Part shown: positions 45,379 to 54,314 of the stretch, piece after piece | How the letters are laid out: the number at the start of each line of letters is the position of its first letter | Numbering within the stretch: position 1 is the first letter of the stretch | NCBI RefSeq assembly: GCF_008086175.1 | Contig: NZ_VSKM01000011.1 | Coordinates: 26,518 to 90,517, forward strand | Source: Bizionia saleffrena | GTDB lineage: Bacteria > Bacteroidota > Bacteroidia > Flavobacteriales > Flavobacteriaceae | Direction of reading: 5' to 3' | DNA: 64,000 nucleotides | Program-made: the position numbers and the translations under genes | The notes under the pieces: model-generated | Databases searched by the model: none | Told to the model about the DNA's origin: nothing | The model's input: only the letters and a program-made list of their open reading frames with translations

Positions 45379-46233
45379 TTAATTTCTTAAATCGTGCAGC
45401 GCTAGAATAGGCACGTTTAATTGAAATGAAATTTCTTTCACCATTGGATTGGTAAGTATACTTTCGAAAAAAACATGCTTCCTATTTATAAAAGCAACCA
45501 TACCGCTAGATCTACTTTCTACACATATATTTACAGCACTTAAAACAGAATCACTTGAAACATTATGAAATTTATAGTCTGTCCCTTTTAATATTTCTTG
45601 AAGTAATTTCTTGTTTTCTAACTGTCTTTTATCTAATTCATCTTGCTCTAAAATATGGAGAACTACAATCGTTGCATTACACGATTTAGCAATGTTGGTT
45701 AAATAGTTGAGTTCTCTTCTCTTATAATGTGTTTTATAACTTGTTGGAAACACGATGTCTCTAGGTAATGCTAATTGCGCCTTATTGGGCACTACTATTA
45801 CGGGACAATTTCGTATTTTCTCCATTACATTAACCGCCACACTTCCAAAAGAGGTTGTTAATGCATCTGTTTCTCCTTTGGTTCCCACTACAACCATTTC
45901 TATGTCTTTTTCGTCTACAATTATTTTAATGGCATCGACAACAGTATTATACGTTGAAATGACTTTAAAACTATGCTTAGAGTTAAAATTATCGTTCAGT
46001 GCTATAATATCGAAAACCTTGGCTAAACCATTTTCTGAGTCTAGCTTTGCCGTTTGGTACCATTCTCCTTCAGGATTTGCTTGTAATAAACTTTTTAAAA
46101 TAGGGCGCGTTGTTGAAAACGCATTAAGTAGATAAAAATCGCAAAAGTCATTTTTATATAATTCCCTAGCGTAGTGAATGGCTTTTACGGAGTTTTTAGA
46201 AAAATCTGTTGCCAGTAAAATTTTATGTCTCAT
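45379..46233 (-). CDS. Universal stress protein, tandem UspA domains (USP1 of 6)
   Basis: A 284-residue double UspA protein. The first domain keeps the ATP-binding pattern VVVGTKGETDALTTSFGSVAVNV (G-x2-G-x9-GS). The second domain, from about 150 (RDIVFPTSYKTHYKRRELNYL), lacks it. It is the last gene of the run USP3-USP2-USP1, 64 bases after USP2, with no box promoter of its own. The ending QLNVPILALHDLRN is closest to USP5 among the paralogues. These proteins are cytosolic stress/dormancy factors; the exact activity is unknown. Confidence 0.92.
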   Translation of the reverse strand: MRHKILLATDFSKNSVKAIHYARELYKNDFCDFYLLNAFSTTRPILKSLLQANPEGEWYQTAKLDSENGLAKVFDIIALNDNFNSKHSFKVISTYNTVVDAIKIIVDEKDIEMVVVGTKGETDALTTSFGSVAVNVMEKIRNCPVIVVPNKAQLALPRDIVFPTSYKTHYKRRELNYLTNIAKSCNATIVVLHILEQDELDKRQLENKKLLQEILKGTDYKFHNVSSDSVLSAVNICVESRSSGMVAFINRKHVFFESILTNPMVKEISFQLNVPILALHDLRN

Positions 46234-46297
46234 ACTTTTATTTTTACGCCATTACACATAACTTAACATCGTCCTTCTCAATTTAAAGTAATAGTTT

Positions 46298-47134
46298 TTA
46301 GCTAAAACAAGGAATGACTAAAAAAGGGATAACAGGATGAAAGCCTATATTTTTTACGATGGGCTCTTTTGTAATACTCTCAATAAAACTGTGTTTATAA
46401 TTTATCATGGCCAAAACATTAATGTCCTGTGCTCTAATAAATTCTTTTATAGCAAGCTCTTTAGTATTATTATCTGTCATCCAATGAAAACTATGCTTAT
46501 ACCCTTCCAAAGACTCTTTTAGTAGTACTAAATGAGTATTCTGTCTGTGTGATAAATCATCACTTTCATTAAAATGAACCACTTTAACCTCAGAATTACA
46601 CAGCTTAGAAAAGTGCTTTAAAGAGAGCAATTCTGAGCTATACAAATGCTTAAAATCCGTTGGAAAACCAATATGTTTAGGTTCTATATAATCGAAATCG
46701 GCCGGAACAACTAAAATAGGACATAGCTTCATTTTAGTAATAATGCTAACCGCATTACTACCAAAAAGAAATCTATTAGTGCCTGAGGCCCCATTTGTTC
46801 CCATAACAACTAAATCTATGCTGTGAGTTTCAATAGCTACCTCAATACTTTTTACCAGAGGATCTTTACTATAAAAAATCTCGAACTTATGCAATGCGTT
46901 TGTTTTATCTGCTTCAGCTTGTGTTTTCAGCCCTAACAATTGGTATTGCGCTTTTTCTTCTAATTTATCAATGTACTCCGAACTAATATAAGTGCGCGTA
47001 CTAGAATTTGAAAAAGACCAAGCGTGTAAAAAGTAAAACGTGCACGGCTCGCTATTATATAATCTTATCGCATATAGCGCTGCGCTTAAAGCGTTCTTGG
47101 AAAAATCAGTAGGTAGTAGAATATGATGTCTCAT
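46298..47134 (-). CDS. Universal stress protein, tandem UspA domains (USP2 of 6)
   Basis: A 278-residue double UspA protein with LVVMGTNGASGTNRFLFGSNAVSII as the nucleotide loop of domain 1. Domain 2 starts near EPKHIGFPTDFKHLYSSELLSLKHF and has no intact loop. The end (KNIGFHPVIPFLVIPCFS) is nearly the same as that of USP3, so these two are the most recent duplicates in the set. It follows USP3 by 40 bases and has no separate box promoter, so it is expected in the same transcript. Confidence 0.92.
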   Translation of the reverse strand: MRHHILLPTDFSKNALSAALYAIRLYNSEPCTFYFLHAWSFSNSSTRTYISSEYIDKLEEKAQYQLLGLKTQAEADKTNALHKFEIFYSKDPLVKSIEVAIETHSIDLVVMGTNGASGTNRFLFGSNAVSIITKMKLCPILVVPADFDYIEPKHIGFPTDFKHLYSSELLSLKHFSKLCNSEVKVVHFNESDDLSHRQNTHLVLLKESLEGYKHSFHWMTDNNTKELAIKEFIRAQDINVLAMINYKHSFIESITKEPIVKNIGFHPVIPFLVIPCFS

Positions 47135-47174
47135 AGTATTCTATATTTATTCTTTTATAATAATACGCATCCTT

Positions 47175-48008
47175 TTAGCTTTTACACGGTATAACTAAAA
47201 AAGGAATAGTTGGGTGAAAACCTATCTTTTTTATAACCGGCTCTCTCATAATGTTTTCAATAAAACTATGTTCGTAATTAATCATAACCAGTATATTTAC
47301 ACCTAACTCTTCAATAAAATCTTTAATTCCTTGATCTTTTTTGTCGTATTCCGGAATCCAATGTAACGTGTAAGAATATTGTTTTAAAGCTATTTTAAGC
47401 TGCTCTAAATTATAATCTTGAGCTTCTGAAATATCGTCAGTTTTATTAAGATGAACAATTCTAATTTTAGAATCGAATAATTCTGCTAACTGTTTTAACG
47501 GCAGTAACTCTGTATTATAAAGACGGCTAAAGTCTGTTGGAAACGCAATTTGTTTTGGATTAACAAATTCGAAATTATCTGGTACAGCAAGCACCGGACA
47601 ATTCTTTACTCTTTTTATAATACTTACCGTATTACTTCCAATAAATCGTTCTGTTGCATTAGTAGCTCCCTTGGTCCCCATAACAACAAGGTCTATTTTT
47701 TTACTTTCTACACAGGTTTCAAGCGCATCTTTTAAGTCCTCATTAGTTACAATCGTTTCAAAATTATGAGTAATACTCACCTTAGATTCTTCGGCTAATT
47801 TTTTTAATTTTAAAAGCGCTGCCTTTGCGTTTTCGTCCATAACACGTGCTAATTTATTAGACACGTTCTGCATAGCCACCACTGGCAGGTTCGAGGAATG
47901 CAAAAAGTGAAATGTGCAGTCTTCTTTTTCGTATAATTTGAAGGCATATAAAGCCGCACTCCAAGCGTTTACTGAGAAATCTGTTGGTAAAAGTATATTA
48001 ATTTTCAT
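47175..48008 (-). CDS. Universal stress protein, tandem UspA domains (USP3 of 6)
   Basis: A 277-residue double UspA protein. Domain 1 opens INILLPTDFSVNAWSAALYAFKLYEKEDCTFHFLH and carries LVVMGTKGATNATERFIGSNTVSII. Domain 2 begins PKQIAFPTDFSRLYNTELLPLKQL. It heads the USP3-USP2-USP1 run and has its own box promoter, whose box overlaps the last codons and stop of USP4. Thus it can be transcribed separately from the upstream USP5-USP4 pair. Confidence 0.92.
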   Translation of the reverse strand: MKINILLPTDFSVNAWSAALYAFKLYEKEDCTFHFLHSSNLPVVAMQNVSNKLARVMDENAKAALLKLKKLAEESKVSITHNFETIVTNEDLKDALETCVESKKIDLVVMGTKGATNATERFIGSNTVSIIKRVKNCPVLAVPDNFEFVNPKQIAFPTDFSRLYNTELLPLKQLAELFDSKIRIVHLNKTDDISEAQDYNLEQLKIALKQYSYTLHWIPEYDKKDQGIKDFIEELGVNILVMINYEHSFIENIMREPVIKKIGFHPTIPFLVIPCKS

Positions 48009-48031
48009 AGTGTTTATCTTAAAATAAAACG

Positions 48032-48074
48032 CTAAACTAACATTATAAATACTATTTTATACTGATAAAAGTCA
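48032..48074 (-). promoter_or_regulatory. CRP/FNR-like box promoter of USP3
   Basis: On the minus strand, box TGACTTTTATCA (48074-48063), 23-bp spacer, TAGTTTAG (48039-48032), 23 bases before the ATG. The box is extended to a perfect 5-bp dyad ACTGA-N6-TCAGT and includes the stop codon of USP4. Confidence 0.75.
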
Positions 48075-48917
48075 GTGCGTAGCAGGAATAACCAAAAAGG
48101 GTACATTAATATGAAAACCAATTTGATTTATGGTAGATTTGAAAAATATATTTTCGAAAAACGATTGTTTATTATTAATCATTACGAGTAAATTCACATC
48201 TGTCGTTGTCTGAAAACTATCAATTGCAGCGGTAACTGTCCTACTTTCGTAATGATGAAATAAAAAGAAGGCGTCTGCAAATTGTTCTTTTAATTGTGAT
48301 TGGCTATTTTTCTGTCTAGACGTTAATGCCTTTCCCATAGAAACGTGCAGTGCATTAACTTTAGAATGGTGCGCTTTAACCATTTGTTTTAACACCTCTA
48401 ATTGCTCTGTATCAAAATCTATCTGAAGATCTGTGGGAAAAAGAATTTGACGTGGTTTTTGATATTCAAATCCCGATGGAATTGCCAATATAGGGCATTT
48501 TATTTCTTTAAATACGTGCACTGTATTAGAACCGAATAACACCTCGTTAGCACCAGTGGCGCCTTTAGTACCCATTACTATAAGATAGGTGTCGTTTTGG
48601 GAAATAAATTCTTTAATCCCAGAAATTAAGTAGTCAAACCGAGAAACGGTTTTAAAGGTATGTTTGGAATTCTTCTGTAACGTTTCAGAGAGTCTCTCAC
48701 TAAACGCATTAAGGTTATTTATTGACGTGTTTTTTATAACATCTCCCAGTTCCAACTGCGCAGGATACCCCAATACAAACTCGGCAGTATACACTACTGG
48801 AATATAAGTGTTTAGCAAATGAAACGTGCACCTCTCATCTTTAAAAAGCGTAATAGCATATTGAATTGCATTCCAGGAATTATCAGAAAAATCGGTTGGT
48901 AAAAGTATATGTTTCAT
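48072..48917 (-). CDS. Universal stress protein, tandem UspA domains (USP4 of 6)
   Basis: A 281-residue double UspA protein. The nucleotide loop is LIVMGTKGATGANEVLFGSNTVHVF. Domain 2 starts PRQILFPTDLQIDFDTEQLEVLKQMV. It follows USP5 by 22 bases and should be expressed from the USP5 promoter. Its final codon and stop form part of the box of the next promoter. End sequence: FHINVPFLVIPATH. Confidence 0.92.
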   Translation of the reverse strand: MKHILLPTDFSDNSWNAIQYAITLFKDERCTFHLLNTYIPVVYTAEFVLGYPAQLELGDVIKNTSINNLNAFSERLSETLQKNSKHTFKTVSRFDYLISGIKEFISQNDTYLIVMGTKGATGANEVLFGSNTVHVFKEIKCPILAIPSGFEYQKPRQILFPTDLQIDFDTEQLEVLKQMVKAHHSKVNALHVSMGKALTSRQKNSQSQLKEQFADAFFLFHHYESRTVTAAIDSFQTTTDVNLLVMINNKQSFFENIFFKSTINQIGFHINVPFLVIPATH

Positions 48918-48939
48918 AAGGATAACTCTGTGTTATATT

Positions 48940-49788
48940 TTAATTGCGGGACGTATTTTGAAGCGCTAAAAGCGGAATCTCTAAGCCGAGGCTCACTTGA
49001 TCAATTTTAGAAGGAAAAAGCATATCCTCCAAAATGGAATATTGCGTATTGACCATCGTTAACATATCGATATCGTTTTCTTGAATGTATTCTGAAATAC
49101 CTTGAGTGATATTTTTACCGTTTTTTACGCTAAAATTAACTGTGCTATTTATAAGTGCCTCCTTTATAAACTTTTGATTATCTTCTTGACGTATAGACAG
49201 TTTATTACTTGTAGAAACGTGTACCACATCTACAGCGCTTCGGTGCAATTTCGCTAATACGCACAATAACTCTAACTCACGTTGTTTGTATGGAATGAGA
49301 TAACTTGTTGGAAACAATATACGCTTTAGTGCCGTATTAGTATATTGTGCTGGAATTGTTAAAACAGGACATTGTACATACTTTAAAACTTGAAAAGCCT
49401 GACTTCCAAAAACAATATTTCGCGCGTCAGATTTGCCTTTGGTGCCCATAACAATTAAATCGATATTTTTATCATCGACGATGTCGTTCGACTCTTCCAC
49501 AAGCGTATTAAAGGCCGAAATACTGTGGTAACTATGCTTCGGATTTGATTCCGATTCATTCACTTTTTTAAGCAGATTTTCAAGATTCTCTTGAGACTCT
49601 TTTTTCACCTTAGTTAAAACAACTTCAAAATCTTTTCGCGATTTTAGATCACTATGGTCGTAAAATGCATTTCTATACGTATGCATAAAATAAAATTGCA
49701 CCTTTTGATTTTTAAAGAATGCCAAAGCGTAGTTAATCGCATTCACTGAGTTTTCTGAGAAATCTGTTGGTAATAGTATCGATAGCAT
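48940..49788 (-). CDS. Universal stress protein, tandem UspA domains (USP5 of 6)
   Basis: A 282-residue double UspA protein with LIVMGTKGKSDARNIVFGSQAFQVL as the nucleotide loop and a second domain starting LKRILFPTSYLIPYKQRELELL. Like USP1 it ends in a variant LEIPLLALQNTSRN rather than the IPFLVIP of the others. It leads a two-gene unit with USP4 and has its own box promoter. Confidence 0.92.
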   Translation of the reverse strand: MLSILLPTDFSENSVNAINYALAFFKNQKVQFYFMHTYRNAFYDHSDLKSRKDFEVVLTKVKKESQENLENLLKKVNESESNPKHSYHSISAFNTLVEESNDIVDDKNIDLIVMGTKGKSDARNIVFGSQAFQVLKYVQCPVLTIPAQYTNTALKRILFPTSYLIPYKQRELELLCVLAKLHRSAVDVVHVSTSNKLSIRQEDNQKFIKEALINSTVNFSVKNGKNITQGISEYIQENDIDMLTMVNTQYSILEDMLFPSKIDQVSLGLEIPLLALQNTSRN

Positions 49789-49813
49789 GATCGCTTATTT
49801 TATATATTAACTA

Positions 49814-49856
49814 TAAAACTAAGTACATAATTCTTGAGAAACTATGATATATATCA
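49814..49856 (-). promoter_or_regulatory. CRP/FNR-like box promoter of USP5
   Basis: On the minus strand, box TGATATATATCA (49856-49845, perfect palindrome), 23-bp spacer, TAGTTTTA (49821-49814), 25 bases before the ATG. Confidence 0.75.
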
Positions 49857-50281
49857 GATTACACCATTTAAAATAAGACTTTTAGCGCCTCTGTTTATAG
49901 CGACCAATTTGTATTCCCGATAATTCTTATTAACGGTGTGTAAATTAAGGTGAATCTTAATTATTTATAATTAAAGAGCGACTACTTCGCTTAACGGTTA
50001 TGTGGTTTAATCTTTTAATTACGCTCAAGAGTGATTAGCGTGAAACCCACATCGCCTCTAAAAAAAATAATATAAAATTATTCTTTTTCAGAGGCTTGTT
50101 TAGAGGGTTCTAAAATTATAAAAAGAAGCGCTATATCAGGTTAAGAGTTAAATTATGAGATCTCTAAAATAGAGAATCTCGCCGTTTTATAACGCCCAAT
50201 ATTTCGCTTAAAAACAACGGTTAGGATTCTTTTTGTATTGTTCTTCTAAATCCTTAATACAGCTTTTTAATTTGAATTTAT
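49857..50281. other. Gap between USP6 and USP5
   Basis: No gene seen in about 425 bases. It contains a long imperfect hairpin at 50054-50095, with outer stem GCCTCT/AGAGGC and an A/T-rich inner stem, plausibly the terminator of USP6. A second perfect dyad, GAGATctctaaaatagaGAATCTC-like, lies near 50157-50180. Confidence 0.4.
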
Positions 50282-51142
50282 TTATTCGAAATCCTCTTTT
50301 TTCTCGTGTATAACAAAAAACGGAATGTCTGTGTGATAGCTTATGCTACCCACTTTTGAATGTAAAAGTATTTTCTGGAAGTAGTTTAAATTTTTTGCTA
50401 CCATACAAATAATATTTATATCTCTGCTTTCTACAAAGTTTTGAATACCAATTTCTACTTTACTTTCAGTTAAGTAATGAAAATGATGTTCGTGGTGGTG
50501 AAAATAATCTTCCAGTAGTTCTCTATTCTGCGTTTGGTCGTTATTAAGGTTTATTTTGTTTTTACTAATATGCAGAATGCGTAATGTAGCATTAAATCGT
50601 TCTAGGATTTCGGCTATTGGTTGTAAAATTTGCAAATTATGTGCTAGCGAAAAATCGGTAGGTAATGCAATTTCCTTAGGCGAAGTAAAGGTTGCGTTTT
50701 CGGGTATTACTAAAGTGTTGCATTTTACTTTTGTAAGAACATCGGCTGTATTAGTACCTAAAATAACTTTTTTCAAGCCCGACTTACCTTTAGTCCCCAT
50801 CACAATAAAATCTATTTGTTTTTGGTCTATAATTTTACGAATACCTGCTACGAAAATATTTTTTTCTAATATGGAGTAAAAGTTATGATTCTTACGATCT
50901 ATAGATAAGGTTTCAACACGTTCTAAAAGTGTGCTTATTTTATGTTTTGACTGTTTGAGCTGAATAGCCTCTCTTTCGCTTTTGTCTAAGTATGGCGGCA
51001 CTCCACTAGTCATTGCATCACTCATATCGTTGATGTGCACAATATAGAAGTTACATTTCTGGTTTTCGAAAAACTGAATAGCATAATTTATGGCATTCCA
51101 AGAATTTTCAGAAAAGTCTGTAGGTAGTAATATGTTTTTCAT
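50282..51142 (-). CDS. Universal stress protein, tandem UspA domains (USP6 of 6)
   Basis: A 286-residue double UspA protein, first in the array. The nucleotide loop is FIVMGTKGKSGLKKVILGTNTADVL. Domain 2 starts PKEIALPTDFSLAHNLQILQPI. It is separated from the other five by about 490 bases and has its own box promoter. It lies 88 bases beyond the end of the REC-CRP regulator gene on the same strand, so readthrough from that operon is possible too. Confidence 0.92.
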   Translation of the reverse strand: MKNILLPTDFSENSWNAINYAIQFFENQKCNFYIVHINDMSDAMTSGVPPYLDKSEREAIQLKQSKHKISTLLERVETLSIDRKNHNFYSILEKNIFVAGIRKIIDQKQIDFIVMGTKGKSGLKKVILGTNTADVLTKVKCNTLVIPENATFTSPKEIALPTDFSLAHNLQILQPIAEILERFNATLRILHISKNKINLNNDQTQNRELLEDYFHHHEHHFHYLTESKVEIGIQNFVESRDINIICMVAKNLNYFQKILLHSKVGSISYHTDIPFFVIHEKKEDFE

Positions 51143-51163
51143 AGCTCATTAATTTTAGAATGG

Positions 51164-51206
51164 CTAATTTAAAGATAAGACGACAAACTTAAAATGATAT
51201 TGCTCA
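51164..51206 (-). promoter_or_regulatory. CRP/FNR-like box promoter of USP6
   Basis: On the minus strand, box TGAGCAATATCA (51206-51195), with a perfect outer dyad AATGA-N6-TCATT, 23-bp spacer, TAAATTAG (51171-51164), 21 bases before the ATG. Confidence 0.75.
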
Positions 51207-51230
51207 TTTTATTACAGTCTTTTTTAAAGC

Positions 51231-52274
51231 CTATGTCATATTTTTCAATTTCTCGAGATCCAAAACTCTAATATTTCTCCCATCCGCAGTAATAATACCT
51301 TCCTTTTTAAAACGGGTTAAAGTCCGAATTAAAGTTTCAGTGGCTATTCCTGCAACACTAGCTAAATCGCTGCGAGAGATATTAATGGGATCCTCTGGTT
51401 TTCGATTTAATTTTTCAGCAAATTTTAAAATGGTTTTTGCCGTTTTTTTATTTACCGAACCATACGCCATTTCCAGTAATTGGTTCTTTACAATTAAAAG
51501 ATCGTCTGATATTAGTTGCATCAGCTCCAAAGCAACCTTAGGATTATCACTTAATAACTCATTAAATAGAACAGTTGAAATCCCCGTTAAATGCACGTCT
51601 TCAATAGCAATTGCGGTGGCTTTATTTAGTACGCTCGTGGTAAATGAAGTGTAACCAAACAAATCGTCTTCTTTATATAACGAAGTAACCAACTCTTTAC
51701 CTTGTTCGTCGCTTTGATGACATTTTACTATACCTTTATTGATGAGATAAATATAATTGGAGTGACCGCCTTCGCAATAAATTGTGGTATTTTTTTGAAA
51801 TGTAAAATAAGTCCCATTATCATCGAAGAAATTTTTCAAGTCATTAATAGACTTCATACCTTCTAATGTAGCGCCGTTAGCAACCGTATTAAAATCTTTA
51901 AGAATTAATGCCTTAGCCAAACGACTTTCGATAGCATTAATAAGTTCTTCTTCTGTAAAAGGTTTCGTAATATAATCGTCCGCCCCCATATTCATTCCTT
52001 TTCTCACATCTTTATGTTCTGTTTTTGCTGAAAGAAATATGAAAGGAATATACTTTGTAATCTCGTTTTTAGACAACATCTTAAGTGTATCATAACCATC
52101 GCGCTCGGGCATCATAATATCACACACAATAATATCTGGCACAATTTCATTAGCCAAAGTCACACCAACCGCTCCATTTGATGCCATATAAACCTTATAA
52201 TTTGAAAGTTCTAAAATTTCGGCGATATTTTCTCTCAGCACGAGATCGTCTTCAATAAGTAAAATACTTGTCAT
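51231..52274 (-). CDS. Response regulator fused to a CRP/FNR-type DNA-binding module (REC-CRP)
   Basis: A 347-residue fusion. The receiver domain (about 1-120) has the acidic pocket Asp9/Asp10, phosphoacceptor Asp52 (VCDIMMPERDG), and the TKPF lysine. Residues about 145-260 are a cyclic-nucleotide-binding-like domain (FQKNTTIYCEGGHSNYIYLINKGIVKCHQSDEQGKELVTSLYKEDDLFGY), and the C-terminus is a CRP-type winged HTH (ISRSDLASVAGIATETLIRTLTRFKKEGII). No cysteine cluster of the FNR kind is seen, so oxygen sensing by a 4Fe-4S centre is not supported. Its start overlaps the kinase stop by four bases. It is the natural candidate for the nearby TGA-N5-ATCA boxes. Confidence 0.93.
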   Translation of the reverse strand: MTSILLIEDDLVLRENIAEILELSNYKVYMASNGAVGVTLANEIVPDIIVCDIMMPERDGYDTLKMLSKNEITKYIPFIFLSAKTEHKDVRKGMNMGADDYITKPFTEEELINAIESRLAKALILKDFNTVANGATLEGMKSINDLKNFFDDNGTYFTFQKNTTIYCEGGHSNYIYLINKGIVKCHQSDEQGKELVTSLYKEDDLFGYTSFTTSVLNKATAIAIEDVHLTGISTVLFNELLSDNPKVALELMQLISDDLLIVKNQLLEMAYGSVNKKTAKTILKFAEKLNRKPEDPINISRSDLASVAGIATETLIRTLTRFKKEGIITADGRNIRVLDLEKLKNMT

Positions 52275-54151
52275 TGTTTTGCCGTATTAGGAAGCGTTAT
52301 TGTAAAGGTTGCACCCTCGTTTTCTTTACTTGTAAAACGTATGGTACCCCCTAAATTTTCTAGATGCGTTTTAACAATATTTAAACCAATTCCAGTGCCC
52401 TGAATATTAACAACATTACGCGCTCTGAAATACCGATCGAATATATTTTTCTGGTCTGCTAAAGGGATACCAATACTTTGGTCCTTAATCTCGATTGTTG
52501 TAAAAGTATTATCTTGAGCTACACCAATAGTTATTGTTGTATGCGCTTTAGAATATAATATAGAGTTATTAATTAAGTTAGAAAGCACTAATACCATAAT
52601 TTTTTCATCTTGAAAGAGCGATAAATCATCAATATTATCGGGGTATGTAATAAACTGTCCTTCTTTTAATAGCATATTGGCGTTGTAAATAACCTCATCT
52701 ATAACTTTACTAAGTTTAAAGTGCGATAAATTATATTTTAACATTCCCGATTCTAAGCGTTCTAAAGACAAAAAATCGTTGAGAATTGTATTTAAATACT
52801 CTACTTTATCACCAATAATTTTAACGTGCTTATCCCGTTTATCTTGTTCTTTACTACGTTTATATTTACCTAATAATACAGACGAAGTTAAAATACCACT
52901 TAAAGGTGTTTTAAATTCATGAGACACTAACGTTAAGAATTTTGTTTTAAGTTCGTTAAGTTCTTTTTCTTTAGACAACGCCATTTTAAGTTGCTTGGTG
53001 CGCTCCTCAACAGTCTTTTCTAATTTTTTAGTATAATTTTTACGCTCTGTAATATCTAGAACAATCGCAACAAAAACCTCTTTTTCTCCATAACAAGAAA
53101 GTTGTAAGTGTACCTCGACAGGATAGAGCGATCCATCTTTTCTTTGGTGAACACTTTCAAACTCTAATTTTTCGAGATCCTTTTTTAAAAGAACCGCCAT
53201 GTTTTCTCTAAAATCGGTTACACTATCATTAATTTTCAGGTCTAAAGGCGTCAATTTTTGCAACTCCTTGAGCGTATAACCCAAGTTTTTTTGTGCGCCG
53301 TAATTAACATTAAGAAATTTTAAAGTTAGTACATCAAAAACATAAATTTCATTTAAAGACTTATGGATAATATTAGACAAATGGTTACTCTCTTCTTCCG
53401 CTTTAATACTGTTTGTTATATCATTTTGAATACTAATATAATTAGTAACCACACCCTCACTATTAATAATAGGCATAATGTAAATATCATTCCAAAAAAA
53501 AGTGCCGTCTTTTTTATAATTACGCAATTTAATTTGGCTACTGTTCGCGTTTGTAAAGGCCTCTTTTAATAGCTTAAGACTGTCTTTGTCCCCATCAATC
53601 CCTTGTAAAAACCTACAATTTCGATTAATTATTTCTTCGCTTGAATACCCTGTAAGATTTTGAAATGCAGTGTTAGAATAAATAATAGGATTATCTTCTT
53701 GTAGCGCATCTGTAATAAAAATGCCATTACTGGCAGACTGTAAGGCACTACTTTTTAACATTAAATTTCTCTCGATTTCCTTCCGTTCCGAGACATCATT
53801 AATTAAAGCCATAACATAGCTATTATTGTATATGGTAAAGGGACTTAGTTCAACTTCTATAGCAATTTTAGAGCCGTTTTTTTTTAAACCATAAATATCT
53901 GAAGCCTCTTTCATACTTCTGCGTTCACCACTTTTAATGAAATTCTCAAAGTGATTATGATGGTTTTTATGGTATTCTGGAGGGATCAGACTATTTAATT
54001 CTTTTTGAAGTAACTCACGTTTTTTATATCCAAATAGGGTTTCAGCAGTCTGGTTAACTTCCACAATTTTTTGTGTGCTATCCACTATAATGACACCTTC
54101 TGAAACAGCTTCGAGTAGTATATTAAATATTTCTTGATTTTGAGGAATCAT
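52271..54151 (-). CDS. PAS-domain sensor histidine kinase
   Basis: A kinase of about 626 residues with no membrane segments, so a cytosolic sensor. Three PAS domains follow one another: about 5-120 (EGVIIVDSTQKIVEVNQTAETLFGY), about 130-250 (a LOV/flavin-like NRNCRFLQG segment; the GXNCRFLQ cysteine is present), and about 255-375. A coiled coil leads to the phosphoacceptor His in LVSHEFKTPLSGI and to the ATPase domain (NLINNSI, DQSIGIP, GTGIGLNIVK). I start at ATG 54151; an in-frame GTG at 54175 would add eight residues. It overlaps the REC-CRP gene by four bases, its certain partner. The NCRFLQ motif hints at flavin-based light or redox sensing. Confidence 0.92.
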   Translation of the reverse strand: MIPQNQEIFNILLEAVSEGVIIVDSTQKIVEVNQTAETLFGYKKRELLQKELNSLIPPEYHKNHHNHFENFIKSGERRSMKEASDIYGLKKNGSKIAIEVELSPFTIYNNSYVMALINDVSERKEIERNLMLKSSALQSASNGIFITDALQEDNPIIYSNTAFQNLTGYSSEEIINRNCRFLQGIDGDKDSLKLLKEAFTNANSSQIKLRNYKKDGTFFWNDIYIMPIINSEGVVTNYISIQNDITNSIKAEEESNHLSNIIHKSLNEIYVFDVLTLKFLNVNYGAQKNLGYTLKELQKLTPLDLKINDSVTDFRENMAVLLKKDLEKLEFESVHQRKDGSLYPVEVHLQLSCYGEKEVFVAIVLDITERKNYTKKLEKTVEERTKQLKMALSKEKELNELKTKFLTLVSHEFKTPLSGILTSSVLLGKYKRSKEQDKRDKHVKIIGDKVEYLNTILNDFLSLERLESGMLKYNLSHFKLSKVIDEVIYNANMLLKEGQFITYPDNIDDLSLFQDEKIMVLVLSNLINNSILYSKAHTTITIGVAQDNTFTTIEIKDQSIGIPLADQKNIFDRYFRARNVVNIQGTGIGLNIVKTHLENLGGTIRFTSKENEGATFTITLPNTAKQ

Positions 54152-54252
54152 TAATTTGGGATTTAAGATGTACACTATTAGGTTTAAATTTAATTGTTTC
54201 GCAACGGGTAGCCTAATACTAACCGTGAAGTTTTTCTTTATTTAATTCAAAC

Positions 54253-54295
54253 TGATTTATATCATAGTTATAAAGCACCAAACAACTTACTTTTA
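54253..54295 (+). promoter_or_regulatory. CRP/FNR-like box promoter of the TerB-like gene
   Basis: Box TGATTTATATCA (54253-54264), 23-bp spacer, TACTTTTA (54288-54295), 19 bases before the TTG start. The spacing does not fit the kinase gene on the other strand. Confidence 0.75.
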
Positions 54296-54314
54296 AGCCG
54301 TAAAAACACGCATT

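Noticed and set aside
50192..50199. TAACGCCC near 50.2 kb as a fourth copy of the dispersed repeat
   Set aside because: Only the last eight bases match; no GCGTTA end or inner stem is found at the right distance.
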